A stretch of 64,000 nucleotides of DNA from Aurantiacibacter atlanticus (lineage in GTDB: Bacteria; Pseudomonadota; Alphaproteobacteria; Sphingomonadales; Sphingomonadaceae), in the NCBI RefSeq assembly GCF_001077815.2, contig NZ_CP011310.1, positions 992,001 through 1,056,000 on the forward strand, in the 5' to 3' direction. The notes beneath the pieces are model-generated. The model ran no database searches. It worked only from the letters and a program-made list of their open reading frames with translations, and had not been told where the DNA came from. Every line of letters begins with the position of its first letter. Within the stretch, counting starts at the first letter, position 1. Position numbers and translations under genes: made by a program. Shown one piece after another: positions 28,280 to 36,869 of this stretch.

Positions 28280-29557
28280 TCAGGCAGATACCAGCTTTTT
28301 CACGCCGCCCATATAGGGTTGCACAACATCGGGCACGATCACCGATCCGTCTTCCTGCTGATAATTTTCCAGCACTGCGACAAGCGTGCGGCCGACGGCT
28401 AGTCCCGAACCGTTCAGCGTATGGACGAATTCGGTTTTCTTGTCCCCTTCGTCGGGGCGGTAGCGGGCTTTCATCCGGCGTGCCTGGAAATCGCCGCACC
28501 AGCTGATCGAGCTGATTTCGCGATAGGCATTCTGACCCGGCAACCACACTTCGAGATCATAGGTCTTCTTCGCGGTGAACCCCATGTCGCCACTGCACAG
28601 CAGCATGGTGCGATAGGGCAGGTCAAGCGCCTGCAGGATCGCCTCCGCGCTGGCGACCATGTGATCATGTTCTTCCTGCCAGCTTTGCGGGCGGCAGATG
28701 CTGACGAGTTCGACCTTTTCGAATTGGTGCTGGCGAATGAAACCACGCGTATCCTTGCCCGCCGAACCCGCTTCGCTGCGAAAGCATTGCGTAAGCGCTG
28801 TAAGCCGCATGGGATCGGTAAGATCGCCGATGATCTCCTCTCGCACCGAATTGGTCAGGCTGACCTCGGCAGTGGGGATAAGCCAGTGATCATCGGCATG
28901 GAACTGGTCTTCGGCGAATTTGGGTAATTGCCCCGTGCCAAACAATGCTTCGTCGCGCACCAGCACTGGTGGATTGCATTCTGTAAAACCGCGCATGTCG
29001 GTCTGCTGGTCCAGCATGAATTGGGCCAGAGCGCGGTGCAGGCGGGCCATACCGGCACGCAGGAAGGTGAAGCGCGATCCGCTCATCTTGGCAGCGGTTT
29101 CAAACTCCATCCCCAAGGGCGGACCAAGATCGGCATGTTCGAGCGGAGTAAAGGAAAATTCGCGCGGGGTGCCCCAGCGCGATAGCTCGACATTGTCAGC
29201 CTCGTCCTCGCCCACGGGCACATCGTCTGCGGGGATATTGGGCAGGCTGGCTAAGGCCGCTGTCAATTCCGCCCCAAGCGCCCGTTCGCGGTCTTCCAGC
29301 GCAGGCATGATTGCCTTGATTTCGGCCACCTCTGCCTTCAGCGCCTCCGCCTTTTCGGTATCACCCTGGCCCATTGCCTGACCGATAGCTTTTGAAGCGT
29401 CGTTGCGGCGGCTTTGCGCTTCCTGCAACCGGGTTGTAAGGGCGCGGCGCTCTTCGTCCAGAGCCAGCAGATGCGCCGCGGCTGGCGCTACGGCCCGCTT
29501 CGCCAGCGCGGCGTCGAAATCTTCGGGATTGTCCCGGATATATCGCAGATCGTGCAT
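28280..29557 (-). CDS. serS: seryl-tRNA synthetase
   Basis: A class II aminoacyl-tRNA synthetase that charges tRNA-Ser. The 425-residue protein has the N-terminal antiparallel coiled-coil arm (about residues 30-105, [25 protein letters not shown]). A class II core follows with motif 2 ([28 protein letters not shown]) and motif 3 ([19 protein letters not shown]). [15 protein letters not shown] at 29557 is the canonical family start; a longer reading upstream adds a Lys/Gly-rich segment not typical of SerRS. Confidence 0.95.
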   Translation of the reverse strand: MHDLRYIRDNPEDFDAALAKRAVAPAAAHLLALDEERRALTTRLQEAQSRRNDASKAIGQAMGQGDTEKAEALKAEVAEIKAIMPALEDRERALGAELTAALASLPNIPADDVPVGEDEADNVELSRWGTPREFSFTPLEHADLGPPLGMEFETAAKMSGSRFTFLRAGMARLHRALAQFMLDQQTDMRGFTECNPPVLVRDEALFGTGQLPKFAEDQFHADDHWLIPTAEVSLTNSVREEIIGDLTDPMRLTALTQCFRSEAGSAGKDTRGFIRQHQFEKVELVSICRPQSWQEEHDHMVASAEAILQALDLPYRTMLLCSGDMGFTAKKTYDLEVWLPGQNAYREISSISWCGDFQARRMKARYRPDEGDKKTEFVHTLNGSGLAVGRTLVAVLENYQQEDGSVIVPDVVQPYMGGVKKLVSA

Positions 29558-29650
29558 GGCGCGGCCTATGCCTTTTTGCCCGCCCTTTTGTCCAGCACCG
29601 CTTTTCCGTACGTTGTGTTTAGGGGGAACTTTTGCCACGCCATTTCGCTG

Positions 29651-30961
29651 ATGCTTCAGGCCGATAGCGATAACAAGAGACCTGCATTGCTCGACAAGAC
29701 GATTACCCAGCCGCCCCGCCGCACGCGTTTTGTCGATATTGTGCAGGGCAGCGTGAAACTCGCAATGAACGCAGGCTTCCTCGGAAAGCCGGATCTCGAT
29801 GTCGATGCGATGAAAGCGCGGGCCGCCAAGAAGGCCGGCTCCGCTGACTTTGGTGATCCATGGTTCGAACGTCCGCTAAAAGCGCTGGTTAAGGCGGTGG
29901 AAAGCGAAGCGCAATTGCATGAGACGGGCGCGCATATCGCGGTGCAGCAGTGCGAAAAGGTGCTGGTGGACCGGCTCTGGGCGCAGCAATGGTTTGCGCA
30001 GCATCCTGAAATTCTGTCCCGCCCCTTGCGTAATCCTGTATTTGTTGTCGGGCCGATGCGGTCTGGGACCACGCGTTTGCACCGCCTGCTTGCTGCCGAC
30101 AAAAGGTTCAACCACGTACGTGGGTTCGAAACGATCAGCCCGGTGCCGCGTCCGGGATTTTCGCATGGAGCCCGCGATGGGCGGATTGCACTGGCAAAGC
30201 GGATAAGGCGAGTGGCCCGGCTGGCCAATCCGGCAACGCTTTCGATCCATCCGACAGGTCCGATGCAGCCTGAAGAAGAGCTGGGCCTGCTGGTCAATTC
30301 ATTCTGGGGAATGAAACACGAAGCGCAGTGGTTCATTCCGTCTTATGGCCGCTGGTGCGAAGGTGAAGATGCGGAGCCTGTCTATCGCCATATGGCGGAT
30401 TTGCTGCGGCTGGTCGGCTGGTCGCAACAGGCAAGTTCACTGCGCCCGTGGGTGCTCAAAACGCCGCAGCATATGCTCGATCTTTCGGCGCTGTTAAAGG
30501 TGTTTCCCGACGCGCGCTTCGTTTTCACGCATCGTGATCCGCTGCGGGTGGTGGCCAGCTCAGCCTCTCTCGCATGGAACCAGACTTGCATTTATTCCGA
30601 CCATGCCGATGCGAGCAAGGTAGGGTCCGAATGGCTGCGCAAAACCCGTTTGCAGGTCGACAGCATGCAGGCAGCCCGCAAACATATCGCGCCCGATCGT
30701 ATGATCGATATCGACTATGAGGATGTCGATACAGATTGGCGCAATGCAATGCGGCGCATTTACACCTTCCTCGATCTCGACATAGACCGCGCATGGCCTG
30801 CGATGGAAGCGTTTGCCCGTCGGGCCGAGCGGTTGAAACGCCATCCGCATCGTTACAGCCTCGCCGAATTCGGTCTGAGCGAGGATCAGGTTCTGGCCGG
30901 AATGGGCAGCTATGGTCGACGCTACGAAGAAAAAGCGCGCCAGCGCGTGACAGAAAGCTAA
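29651..30961 (+). CDS. sulfotransferase family protein
   Basis: A 436-residue PAPS-dependent sulfotransferase-fold protein. The phosphosulfate-binding loop is [17 protein letters not shown] at about residues 135-150. The 3'-phosphate motif is [18 protein letters not shown] near residue 300. The acceptor is unknown; bacterial members act on lipids, polysaccharides or glycopeptides. ATG 29651 is chosen because upstream codons overlap the serS start region and look non-coding. It is the last chromosomal gene before the tRNA-derived attachment site. Confidence 0.82.
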   Translation: MLQADSDNKRPALLDKTITQPPRRTRFVDIVQGSVKLAMNAGFLGKPDLDVDAMKARAAKKAGSADFGDPWFERPLKALVKAVESEAQLHETGAHIAVQQCEKVLVDRLWAQQWFAQHPEILSRPLRNPVFVVGPMRSGTTRLHRLLAADKRFNHVRGFETISPVPRPGFSHGARDGRIALAKRIRRVARLANPATLSIHPTGPMQPEEELGLLVNSFWGMKHEAQWFIPSYGRWCEGEDAEPVYRHMADLLRLVGWSQQASSLRPWVLKTPQHMLDLSALLKVFPDARFVFTHRDPLRVVASSASLAWNQTCIYSDHADASKVGSEWLRKTRLQVDSMQAARKHIAPDRMIDIDYEDVDTDWRNAMRRIYTFLDLDIDRAWPAMEAFARRAERLKRHPHRYSLAEFGLSEDQVLAGMGSYGRRYEEKARQRVTES

Positions 30962-31008
30962 ACCTTACTCTCACGCTGGCGCGACATCAGTCAGCTAAAC
31001 ACAAAAGA

Positions 31009-31058
31009 TGGTGGGCGCGGCAAGGATTGAACTTGCGACCCCACCCATGTGAAGGATG
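31009..31058 (-). other. 3' half of a tRNA-Val(CAC)-like gene: attachment site of the integrated element
   Basis: Read on the minus strand, this is the 3' half of a tRNA. It has an anticodon stem CATCC/GGGTG around loop TTCACAT (anticodon CAC), a five-base variable loop, a T stem GCAAG/CTTGC around TTCAATC, acceptor strand CGCGCCC, discriminator A and encoded CCA. The D arm and 5' acceptor strand are absent: the sequence at 31059 onward does not continue the gene. With an integrase gene starting 137 bases away, this is best read as one att end left by site-specific integration into a tRNA gene. The intact tRNA should then lie at the far end of the element, outside the window. Confidence 0.7.
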
Positions 31059-31090
31059 GGATTACGGACAATCTGGGATTTTCTGGGATC
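31057..31090 (+). repeat. three short direct repeats next to the attachment site
   Basis: TGGGATT at 31057 and 31074 and TGGGATC at 31084, between the tRNA half and the integrase gene. Placement suits integrase arm-binding sites, which is inference only. Confidence 0.4.
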
Positions 31091-31195
31091 ATAAAAAGCC
31101 TTGAAAAACAGATAGTTTTGTCTAAACTCGTCTCAATCATTCCACCCAAGTTTTTCATACTTGTTTCATACGTTTCATACAAAGGCGATCCGCAG

Positions 31196-32365
31196 ATGCC
31201 TGATCTAAGCAAGATTGGTGAGCGCGAAAAGCTGAAGCCAAGAGGAGACAAGGAGCCTCACTGGCAGCGGCTTCAGGCTGGCTGGTACGTCGGCTATCGA
31301 CCATCCCGGCGCGGCGGGAAGGGTTCTTGGTTTGCTCGTACGTATGATGAAGATGCAGGCAAATACCGGCGCAAGAATCTTGGGTCGTATGGTGCCCTGT
31401 CCGGACATGAAGTCTTCGCGACGGCAAAGAAGGATGCGGAAGCCTTCGCCGAACTGGTCGAAGCGGGAGGGTTGCGGTCAGAGAAGCTGGAAACGGTTGC
31501 AGATGCGTGTCGAGCCTATCTCGAAGACAAGCCGGGTCCTATTGCTGAAGGGGTGTTCCGTCGTCACGTTTACGATGACGCGATTGCCAAGGTTAAGTTG
31601 GATAAGCTGCGGAAGCACCATTTGCGGGCATGGCGAAAGCGGCTCGAAAATGCGCCAGCGCTTGTCACGCGAAGCAAAGAAGGCGAGCCTCGGTTCAAGG
31701 CCCGAGCTGCCTCTACGGTTAATCGTGATATGGTTCCGCTTCGCGCGGCACTTTGGCGGGTTCTTTCTCCCGGGGCCCCAAATACGGACGCCGCGTGGCA
31801 AGAGGCGTTGAAGCCAATCAAGGGTGCAGATCGGCGTCGCGATGTCTACTTAGACCGTGCAGAGCGGAAGAAGCTCCTGGCCGCGTTGCCTGAAGACATC
31901 GAACCATTTGTCCGTGGCCTCTGCCTCTTGCCGTTGCGCCCAGGTGCTCTTGCCGCCCTGAAAGTCAGTGACTTCGACAAAAGGACCAGAACGCTTACGA
32001 TTGGTGCCGACAAGAATGGTGTTCCTCGACAGATCAGTGTTCCTGAAAGCATCGCCGGTTTTCTGTCGGATCAGAGCAAGAGCAAGCTACCCTCTGCTTC
32101 TATGTTCGTGCGAGCAGATGGTGTGCCTTGGTCCAAGGATAAATGGAAAGGTCCGATAAAGAACGCGGTGAAGGATGCAGATCTTCGTCCGGCAACCTCC
32201 GCTTATACCTTGCGCCACAGCGTCATCACCGACTTGGTGCGTGCAGGCCTGCCGATCCTGACCGTTGCTCAGCTGTCGGACACGAGCGTCGCCATGATCG
32301 AGAAACATTATGGGCATTTGGTACGCAACGACGCGGAACATGCGCTGGCTCAATTGGCACTTTGA
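31196..32365 (+). CDS. tyrosine-family site-specific integrase
   Basis: A 389-residue phage/island-type integrase that would insert and excise the element at the adjacent tRNA-derived site. An N-terminal arm/SAM-like region with an AP2-like beta segment (GWYVGYRPSRRGGKGSWFAR) leads to the catalytic domain. The first Arg is in LLPLRPGALAALKVSDF, the HxxR region is in YTLRHSVITDLVRAG, and the nucleophile Tyr is in EKHYGHL. MPDLSKIGEREKL at 31196 is the likely start. The gene points away from the tRNA half. Confidence 0.85.
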   Translation: MPDLSKIGEREKLKPRGDKEPHWQRLQAGWYVGYRPSRRGGKGSWFARTYDEDAGKYRRKNLGSYGALSGHEVFATAKKDAEAFAELVEAGGLRSEKLETVADACRAYLEDKPGPIAEGVFRRHVYDDAIAKVKLDKLRKHHLRAWRKRLENAPALVTRSKEGEPRFKARAASTVNRDMVPLRAALWRVLSPGAPNTDAAWQEALKPIKGADRRRDVYLDRAERKKLLAALPEDIEPFVRGLCLLPLRPGALAALKVSDFDKRTRTLTIGADKNGVPRQISVPESIAGFLSDQSKSKLPSASMFVRADGVPWSKDKWKGPIKNAVKDADLRPATSAYTLRHSVITDLVRAGLPILTVAQLSDTSVAMIEKHYGHLVRNDAEHALAQLAL

Positions 32366-32374
32366 GTTTCGAAA

Positions 32375-32614
32375 CTAGATTTCGCCAAGCCACTCAACAC
32401 GCAGTCGGTCGAGACCGACAGCGACACCCTCGGTCGTGACTTCGTTGCCGAAACGATCAATTTCTGGATCTACATCTTCATGAACCCAGAGATCGCCAGC
32501 ATCAGTCACGATGGCAACGCCGCAAGGCAGGTTTCTAGTCGCCCGCTGATCCGCTTTCGATTCGTGTTCATGACGATCCGTATGCCATCCATCGACGAAG
32601 AACGCTCCTGACAT
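32375..32614 (-). CDS. hypothetical small protein overlapping the lytic transglycosylase gene
   Basis: A 79-residue reading frame, acidic toward the end ([44 protein letters not shown]), whose first 16 codons overlap the 3' end of the transglycosylase gene. The part beyond the overlap has a protein-like composition, but no family is recognised and no convincing Shine-Dalgarno site marks the start; a GTG start within the non-overlapping part is possible. Low confidence. Confidence 0.35.
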   Translation of the reverse strand: MSGAFFVDGWHTDRHEHESKADQRATRNLPCGVAIVTDAGDLWVHEDVDPEIDRFGNEVTTEGVAVGLDRLRVEWLGEI

Positions 32615-33137
32615 ATGCAGGTGTTTCCCCATTCCGGGGGATGCCACCGGCGCGGGACACCGCGCCTGGGCCGGCGTTGTAAGCCGCAAGTGCCAGATGA
32701 ACATCGCCAAAGCGGTCCAACATCTGGCGCAGATAGCGCGCGCCACCTTCAATGTTCTGGTTTGGATCATGCCGATTACTGACGCCAAGTTCGCGAGCCG
32801 TTGCGGGCATCAGCTGGGCAAGGCCGGCTGCACCAGCTGGACTAATAGCCATCGGGTTGAACCGGGACTCGGCCCAGACCAGAGCCAGCATTAGTTTGGG
32901 CGGAAGACGATACCGGGCTTCTGCTTTCCGTATGAGCGGCTCGTAGAGCGCTTCGCGATAGGATGCTGAAAGCTGCACCCTCGATGGCGTTTCATCGCCA
33001 ATCCAATGGCTTTGTTCTGGGCCGGATTCAGCAGGCTCATACCGATGCTCCAACATCGTGAACTCTTGCGCTTGTGCGCAAGGTGCCAAAGGAATGACGA
33101 TGGTCGCCATCGATCCAATCAGCACAGCCAGTTTCAT
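32568..33137 (-). CDS. lytic transglycosylase (SLT domain, VirB1-like)
   Basis: A 189-residue exported peptidoglycan lytic transglycosylase. A signal peptide ([23 protein letters not shown]) precedes the SLT core: catalytic Glu in [36 protein letters not shown], then [16 protein letters not shown] and [13 protein letters not shown]. Such small SLT enzymes on conjugative elements open the wall for the secretion apparatus (VirB1 role, inferred from context). MKLAVLI at 33137 is chosen because it starts the signal peptide. Confidence 0.85.
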   Translation of the reverse strand: MKLAVLIGSMATIVIPLAPCAQAQEFTMLEHRYEPAESGPEQSHWIGDETPSRVQLSASYREALYEPLIRKAEARYRLPPKLMLALVWAESRFNPMAISPAGAAGLAQLMPATARELGVSNRHDPNQNIEGGARYLRQMLDRFGDVHLALAAYNAGPGAVSRAGGIPRNGETPAYVRSVLRRWMAYGSS

Positions 33138-33271
33138 CGCAGTCACTCCTGTCGCTTGCAGCGAATCGGAATAGAACATAAATAGAACATGTAGGAAAAT
33201 CCTTTGTCCTGCCCATCGATGAGAGGGGAGGATAGCGGCCATGGGGGACACGAACCTGCGAAGGAGCCCTT

Positions 33272-34177
33272 ATGCCCGTTACCGCGACCAGCCATCCGCT
33301 AGCCGAGACGGCCAAGCGCATCTGTGAAAGCCGCGGCGGCAAATGGTCAGGCACAAAGGGCATGGCATGCTGCCCTGCGCACGACGACCGCACGCCGTCA
33401 CTCGGTGTGTCGCTCGGTCGACAGGCTATCCTCTTCCATTGCTTTGCGGGGTGCGATCAGCAGAGCGTGCTGTCCGCATTGGCACGCGAAGGCTTCGAGG
33501 TTCCTGCGCTTTTCTCAGGGTCTACACCTGCTGACCTTCCCGAGCCGACCACAACTCGCAAACCCTCGGCAGCTGCGCTGAGGATCTGGCGCGAAGCGCA
33601 GCCGCTGCGTGCCAGTCCGGCAAAGGCCTACCTTGAGGGCCGCGGCATCCTCGCCGCATCTTCGGCTCTTCGCTTCCATCCGCGAACGCCCTTGGGCCCG
33701 AAAGGACGCACCCGCTTTCTGCCGGCCATGATCGCGGCGGTCAGCCTCGACGGTGGGCCGATCGCAATCCACCGCACATTCCTGTCTACCGAGGCCTGTA
33801 CCAAGGCCGGCTTCGACAAGCCGAAGCGCGCGCTCGGCGGGCTCGGTGAAGCTGCTGTCCGACTCTTTGCTCCGGTTTCCGGCAAGCTCGGCCTCGCAGA
33901 GGGTATCGAGAGCGCGATGTCGGCCTACGCACTTACTGGTATTCCCGTCTGGGCGACCCTGGGCAATGAGCGCTTCGGCCTTGTCAGCGTGCCTGAGAGC
34001 GTGACCGACCTTCATCTCTTCGTCGATCAGGACGCTGGCGGCGAACTGGCCGCGTCGCGTGGCCTCGCGGCCTACGCGCGGGATGGACGAACGATTTACG
34101 TCCGCAAGCCATCCTCCCACGACACTGACTGGAACGATGAACTCACAGAATGGCTGCGCCGCAAGGCGGCGCGGTAG
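33272..34177 (+). CDS. CHC2 zinc-finger / Toprim domain protein (primase-like)
   Basis: A 301-residue protein with an N-terminal CHC2-type zinc finger (CCPAHDDRTPSLGVS, then FHCFAGCDQQSVL) and a C-terminal Toprim fold. The Toprim part has LGLAEGIESAMSAYALTG, containing the catalytic Glu, and LHLFVDQDAGGELAASRG, containing the DxD motif. This layout is common on plasmids and ICEs and suggests a DNA primase or replication-linked role. It is the first gene of the rightward backbone run; GAAGGAG precedes the ATG at 33272. Confidence 0.82.
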   Translation: MPVTATSHPLAETAKRICESRGGKWSGTKGMACCPAHDDRTPSLGVSLGRQAILFHCFAGCDQQSVLSALAREGFEVPALFSGSTPADLPEPTTTRKPSAAALRIWREAQPLRASPAKAYLEGRGILAASSALRFHPRTPLGPKGRTRFLPAMIAAVSLDGGPIAIHRTFLSTEACTKAGFDKPKRALGGLGEAAVRLFAPVSGKLGLAEGIESAMSAYALTGIPVWATLGNERFGLVSVPESVTDLHLFVDQDAGGELAASRGLAAYARDGRTIYVRKPSSHDTDWNDELTEWLRRKAAR

Positions 34178-34181
34178 AGGA

Positions 34182-34252
34182 GAGAGGGCTTCTCGAATTC
34201 CTGATCCGGCAGAGGGCGTGTCCCGATGCCCCCATCAGGAGGACGAATTGCC
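34182..34252 (+). promoter_or_regulatory. two-hairpin leader that pairs the Shine-Dalgarno site of the strawberry-notch gene
   Basis: Hairpin 1 is GAGA/TCTC at 34182-34194. Hairpin 2 joins TCCTGAT (34199-34205) to ATCAGGA (34234-34240), which contains the start of the AGGAGG Shine-Dalgarno site. An inner stem GGGC/GCCC lies at 34214-34231. The conserved core GGGCRTGTCC is shared with the ArdC leader. Structure was derived by eye from base pairing. Confidence 0.55.
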
Positions 34253-36724
34253 ATGTTTCAATCAGACCTGTTTCCCGTCGGCGAACAGATGCCGTCAGTG
34301 CCCCTGGCATACGCGGTCGGCACCAGGATTGCCGAACTTCTCGCTTCGGGACGTCATCTTACCCGTGCCGACATTTCTGGCCTGTTCGCCCAGGAAACCG
34401 GCGCCCTGGACTGGGGAAGCGCCTGGACGATCGGTGACTACAACAACGCGGTCGAGATCGGCGCACTGCTCTGGCTTCGCGAGTCTTCTCGCATTGATCT
34501 AGCGACAAGCGTGCACGAAGCCGAAGCTCGGTTCGACTGGCTCGAAGCAGCCTTGCCGCCGAGGCACGTTCGCAGCGAAGCACAGGTCGAGCTCCAGCAG
34601 TTTTCGACACCGTCGATGCTGGCCTGGCTGATGGCGAAGGCCGCAGCTCTTTCTGCGCACGACGCCTTGCTCGAACCGTCCGCCGGGAATGGTGCCCTTG
34701 CTCTTTGGGGCAGCGTCCAGAACGCCTCGTTGGTCCTCAACGAGATCGATCCGGCAAGACGAGACAGCCTGGGCCATATCTTCCCTTCGGCCACGGTCAC
34801 TGCGCACGACGGGGAACTGATAGCCGACCTGCATCGCGGCCCTCTTCCCTCGGTCGTGCTGATGAACCCGCCATTCGCCCGCAGCCAGGAACGCGGCAAG
34901 GACGGCGATACCGCGCAGCGCCACCTGCGCAGCGCGATCCGGTCCGCCGCAAGTGGAGCGAGGATTGTCGCCATCATGCCTGATGGCACCTTCGCCAAGG
35001 CACAGGATGAAGCGTCGCTGCTCCTCGATGTACGCCTTCAGCAGATGTTTCGCCGTACAGGGACGGGGATCGCCGTTCGCCTGGTCGTGTTCGACAAGGT
35101 ACCGGCTGCGTCCTCGTCAACGATCATCGGAGATACCTGCGACTTGATCCCGCTCGGCGAACTTGTCACCGAGCTACCGCCACGAGCGCAGACCTCCGCC
35201 GGCCTCCATCGCCTGCCAGTCGGCAAGCCGGTGCGCCTCGTTGGCGAGACTTCGATCCAACGCACGCCGGTCCGGCCGTTGGCACCGTTCGCTGCGACAC
35301 TAGCAGCCACAGCGAATGCGATCGACCTTGCCTATTCGGTTTTGGCCGACCCCGCGCCGGTGCCCGAACAGACCGGCTTCTACCTGCCTTACCGTCCCAG
35401 CCGCATCGCGTTCGAAGATGCTCCGGTCCATCCCACCCAGCTCGTGGAATCCGTCGCCATGGGTTCGGTCGCGGCGCCCCAGCCGGACGTCAGCCCGCGC
35501 CTTCCCGCAGGTTGGCAGGCAAATGGCCTCTTGTCCGAAGCGCAATGCGAGACACTGGTCTACGCCGCCCAGGCATTTGCGCGCGATCTCCCGGGTCAGT
35601 TCAAAGTCAGTCAGGAAGGCACCGCGCTGGAACTGTCCGAAGAGGGACACTCCTACCGACAGGGCTTCTTCCTCGGCGACGGGACCGGAGCGGGCAAGGG
35701 ACGGCAGATCGCTGCAGTCATCATGGACCGCTGGCTGGCAGGCGAGCGTCGTCACGTGTGGATCACCAAGAATGAGGCGCTGCTCGAAGATGCGCGCCGA
35801 GATTGGGAAGCGCTAGGCGGGCTGCCGCTCGATCTCCAGCCGCTCTCCCGCTGGAAACTCGGCTACCCCGTGACGATGTCCGAAGGCATTCTCTTCGTCA
35901 CCTATCCAACGCTGCGCTCGGGGCGCGCCGAGGATACGCGCCTTGACCAGATCCTTGCCTGGGCGGGCGAGGAATTCGACGGTGTGATCGCCTTTGACGA
36001 AGCCCACGCCATGGCCAATGCACTCGGGTCCTCTTCAACCCGCGGCAAGGTCAAGGGCTCCGAACAGGGGATGGCGGGGCTTAGGCTGCAGAATCATCTG
36101 CCGCGCGCCCGCGTGCTCTACGCGTCTGCTACCGGCGCCTCGGATATCGCCAATCTTGGCTACACCTCCCGGCTTGGCCTGTGGGGACCCGAGACCGCCT
36201 TTCCGACCCACGAAGCTTTCATGACCGAGATCCGCGCCGGCGGCGTGGCGGCGATGGAACTCGTTGCCCGCGACCTCAAGGCCCAGGGCCTCTATCTTGC
36301 CCGTGCGCTGTCCTTCGCCGGGGTCGAGTACGAGATCCTCGAACATTGCCTGACCGAAGCACAAGTGCGGATTTACGATGGCTATGCCGAGGCCTGGGCG
36401 ATCATTCACCGCAATCTCGAGGCGGCGCTCGAAGCAACCCGCGTGGTCGACGAGGACAGCGGCGATACCCTCAACCGGAATGCCAAGGCTGCGGCACTGT
36501 CGATCTTCGAAGGCACCAAGCAGCGGTTTTTTGCCCAGCTCCTGCTCTCGATGAAACTGCCGAGCCTGATCCCCGCGATGGAAGCGGCGCTTGGCGAGGA
36601 CCATTCGGTGGTCGTGCAGCTGGTCTCGACCGCCGAGGCCATGCTCGACCGGCGCCTTGCTGACCTTACCGTGGAAGAACGCGAAGCGCTCGATATCGAT
36701 CTGTCCCCTCGCGAATATGTCTAA
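34253..36724 (+). CDS. strawberry-notch-type methyltransferase-helicase, N-terminal part (gene split by a RIT element)
   Basis: First 823 codons of a very large mobile-element protein. An N-terminal adenine-methyltransferase-like domain has DALLEPSAGNGALAL (motif I) and VVLMNPPFAR (motif IV). A strawberry-notch NTPase domain follows, with Walker A LGDGTGAGKGRQ and Walker B IAFDEAHAM. The frame ends in LSPREYV and a TAA that belongs to inserted DNA at 36722. The missing remainder continues in frame from 40445 (IDYLAKSF). The joined protein would be about 1411 residues. MFQSDLF at 34253 is preceded by AGGAGG. As it stands the protein lacks its C-terminal helicase half. Confidence 0.85.
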   Translation: MFQSDLFPVGEQMPSVPLAYAVGTRIAELLASGRHLTRADISGLFAQETGALDWGSAWTIGDYNNAVEIGALLWLRESSRIDLATSVHEAEARFDWLEAALPPRHVRSEAQVELQQFSTPSMLAWLMAKAAALSAHDALLEPSAGNGALALWGSVQNASLVLNEIDPARRDSLGHIFPSATVTAHDGELIADLHRGPLPSVVLMNPPFARSQERGKDGDTAQRHLRSAIRSAASGARIVAIMPDGTFAKAQDEASLLLDVRLQQMFRRTGTGIAVRLVVFDKVPAASSSTIIGDTCDLIPLGELVTELPPRAQTSAGLHRLPVGKPVRLVGETSIQRTPVRPLAPFAATLAATANAIDLAYSVLADPAPVPEQTGFYLPYRPSRIAFEDAPVHPTQLVESVAMGSVAAPQPDVSPRLPAGWQANGLLSEAQCETLVYAAQAFARDLPGQFKVSQEGTALELSEEGHSYRQGFFLGDGTGAGKGRQIAAVIMDRWLAGERRHVWITKNEALLEDARRDWEALGGLPLDLQPLSRWKLGYPVTMSEGILFVTYPTLRSGRAEDTRLDQILAWAGEEFDGVIAFDEAHAMANALGSSSTRGKVKGSEQGMAGLRLQNHLPRARVLYASATGASDIANLGYTSRLGLWGPETAFPTHEAFMTEIRAGGVAAMELVARDLKAQGLYLARALSFAGVEYEILEHCLTEAQVRIYDGYAEAWAIIHRNLEAALEATRVVDEDSGDTLNRNAKAAALSIFEGTKQRFFAQLLLSMKLPSLIPAMEAALGEDHSVVVQLVSTAEAMLDRRLADLTVEEREALDIDLSPREYV

Positions 36725-36750
36725 TGCTGAGCTCAGCATTAGACGTATTC
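36713..36750. repeat. 38-bp inverted repeat with a perfect 20-bp palindrome at the RIT left end
   Basis: Core GAATATGTC (36713-36721), then the perfect palindrome TAATGCTGAG/CTCAGCATTA (36722-36741), then the inverted core GACGTATTC (36742-36750). One mismatch separates the two cores. The palindrome carries the TAA that ends the helicase N-terminal frame. It has no counterpart at the right end. Confidence 0.85.
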
Positions 36751-36832
36751 TTTGCAGTCGCAGTTTATGTCGAGCGTCGCAGCCGGAGGCGCGGGATTGC
36801 GTCGGTTCGTCATGATTTTACTCCAGATAATT
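36742..36832. repeat. left terminal inverted repeat of the RIT element (91 bp)
   Basis: Identical over 91 bases, in reverse complement, to 40354-40444. It begins GACGTATTC and ends CCAGATAATT at the inner edge. Confidence 0.92.
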
Positions 36833-36838
36833 ACCGGT

Positions 36839-36866
36839 CCTTCGACCTCAACATGTCGAAGGAACC
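36839..36866 (+). promoter_or_regulatory. hairpin covering the Shine-Dalgarno site of the first RIT recombinase
   Basis: CCTTCGAC (36839-36846) pairs with GTCGAAGG (36855-36862) over an 8-base loop; flanking GGT/ACC can extend it with a bulge. The 3' arm includes GAAGGA, the Shine-Dalgarno site for ATG 36870, so translation would be restrained when folded. Confidence 0.5.
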
Positions 36867-36869
36867 ACC

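Noticed and set aside
31009..31058. Functional tRNA gene
   Set aside because: Only the 3' half is present; the D arm and 5' acceptor strand are missing.
36035..36739. 234-codon minus-strand frame near the RIT left end
   Set aside because: Antisense shadow of the strawberry-notch gene. It begins inside the palindrome by chance.
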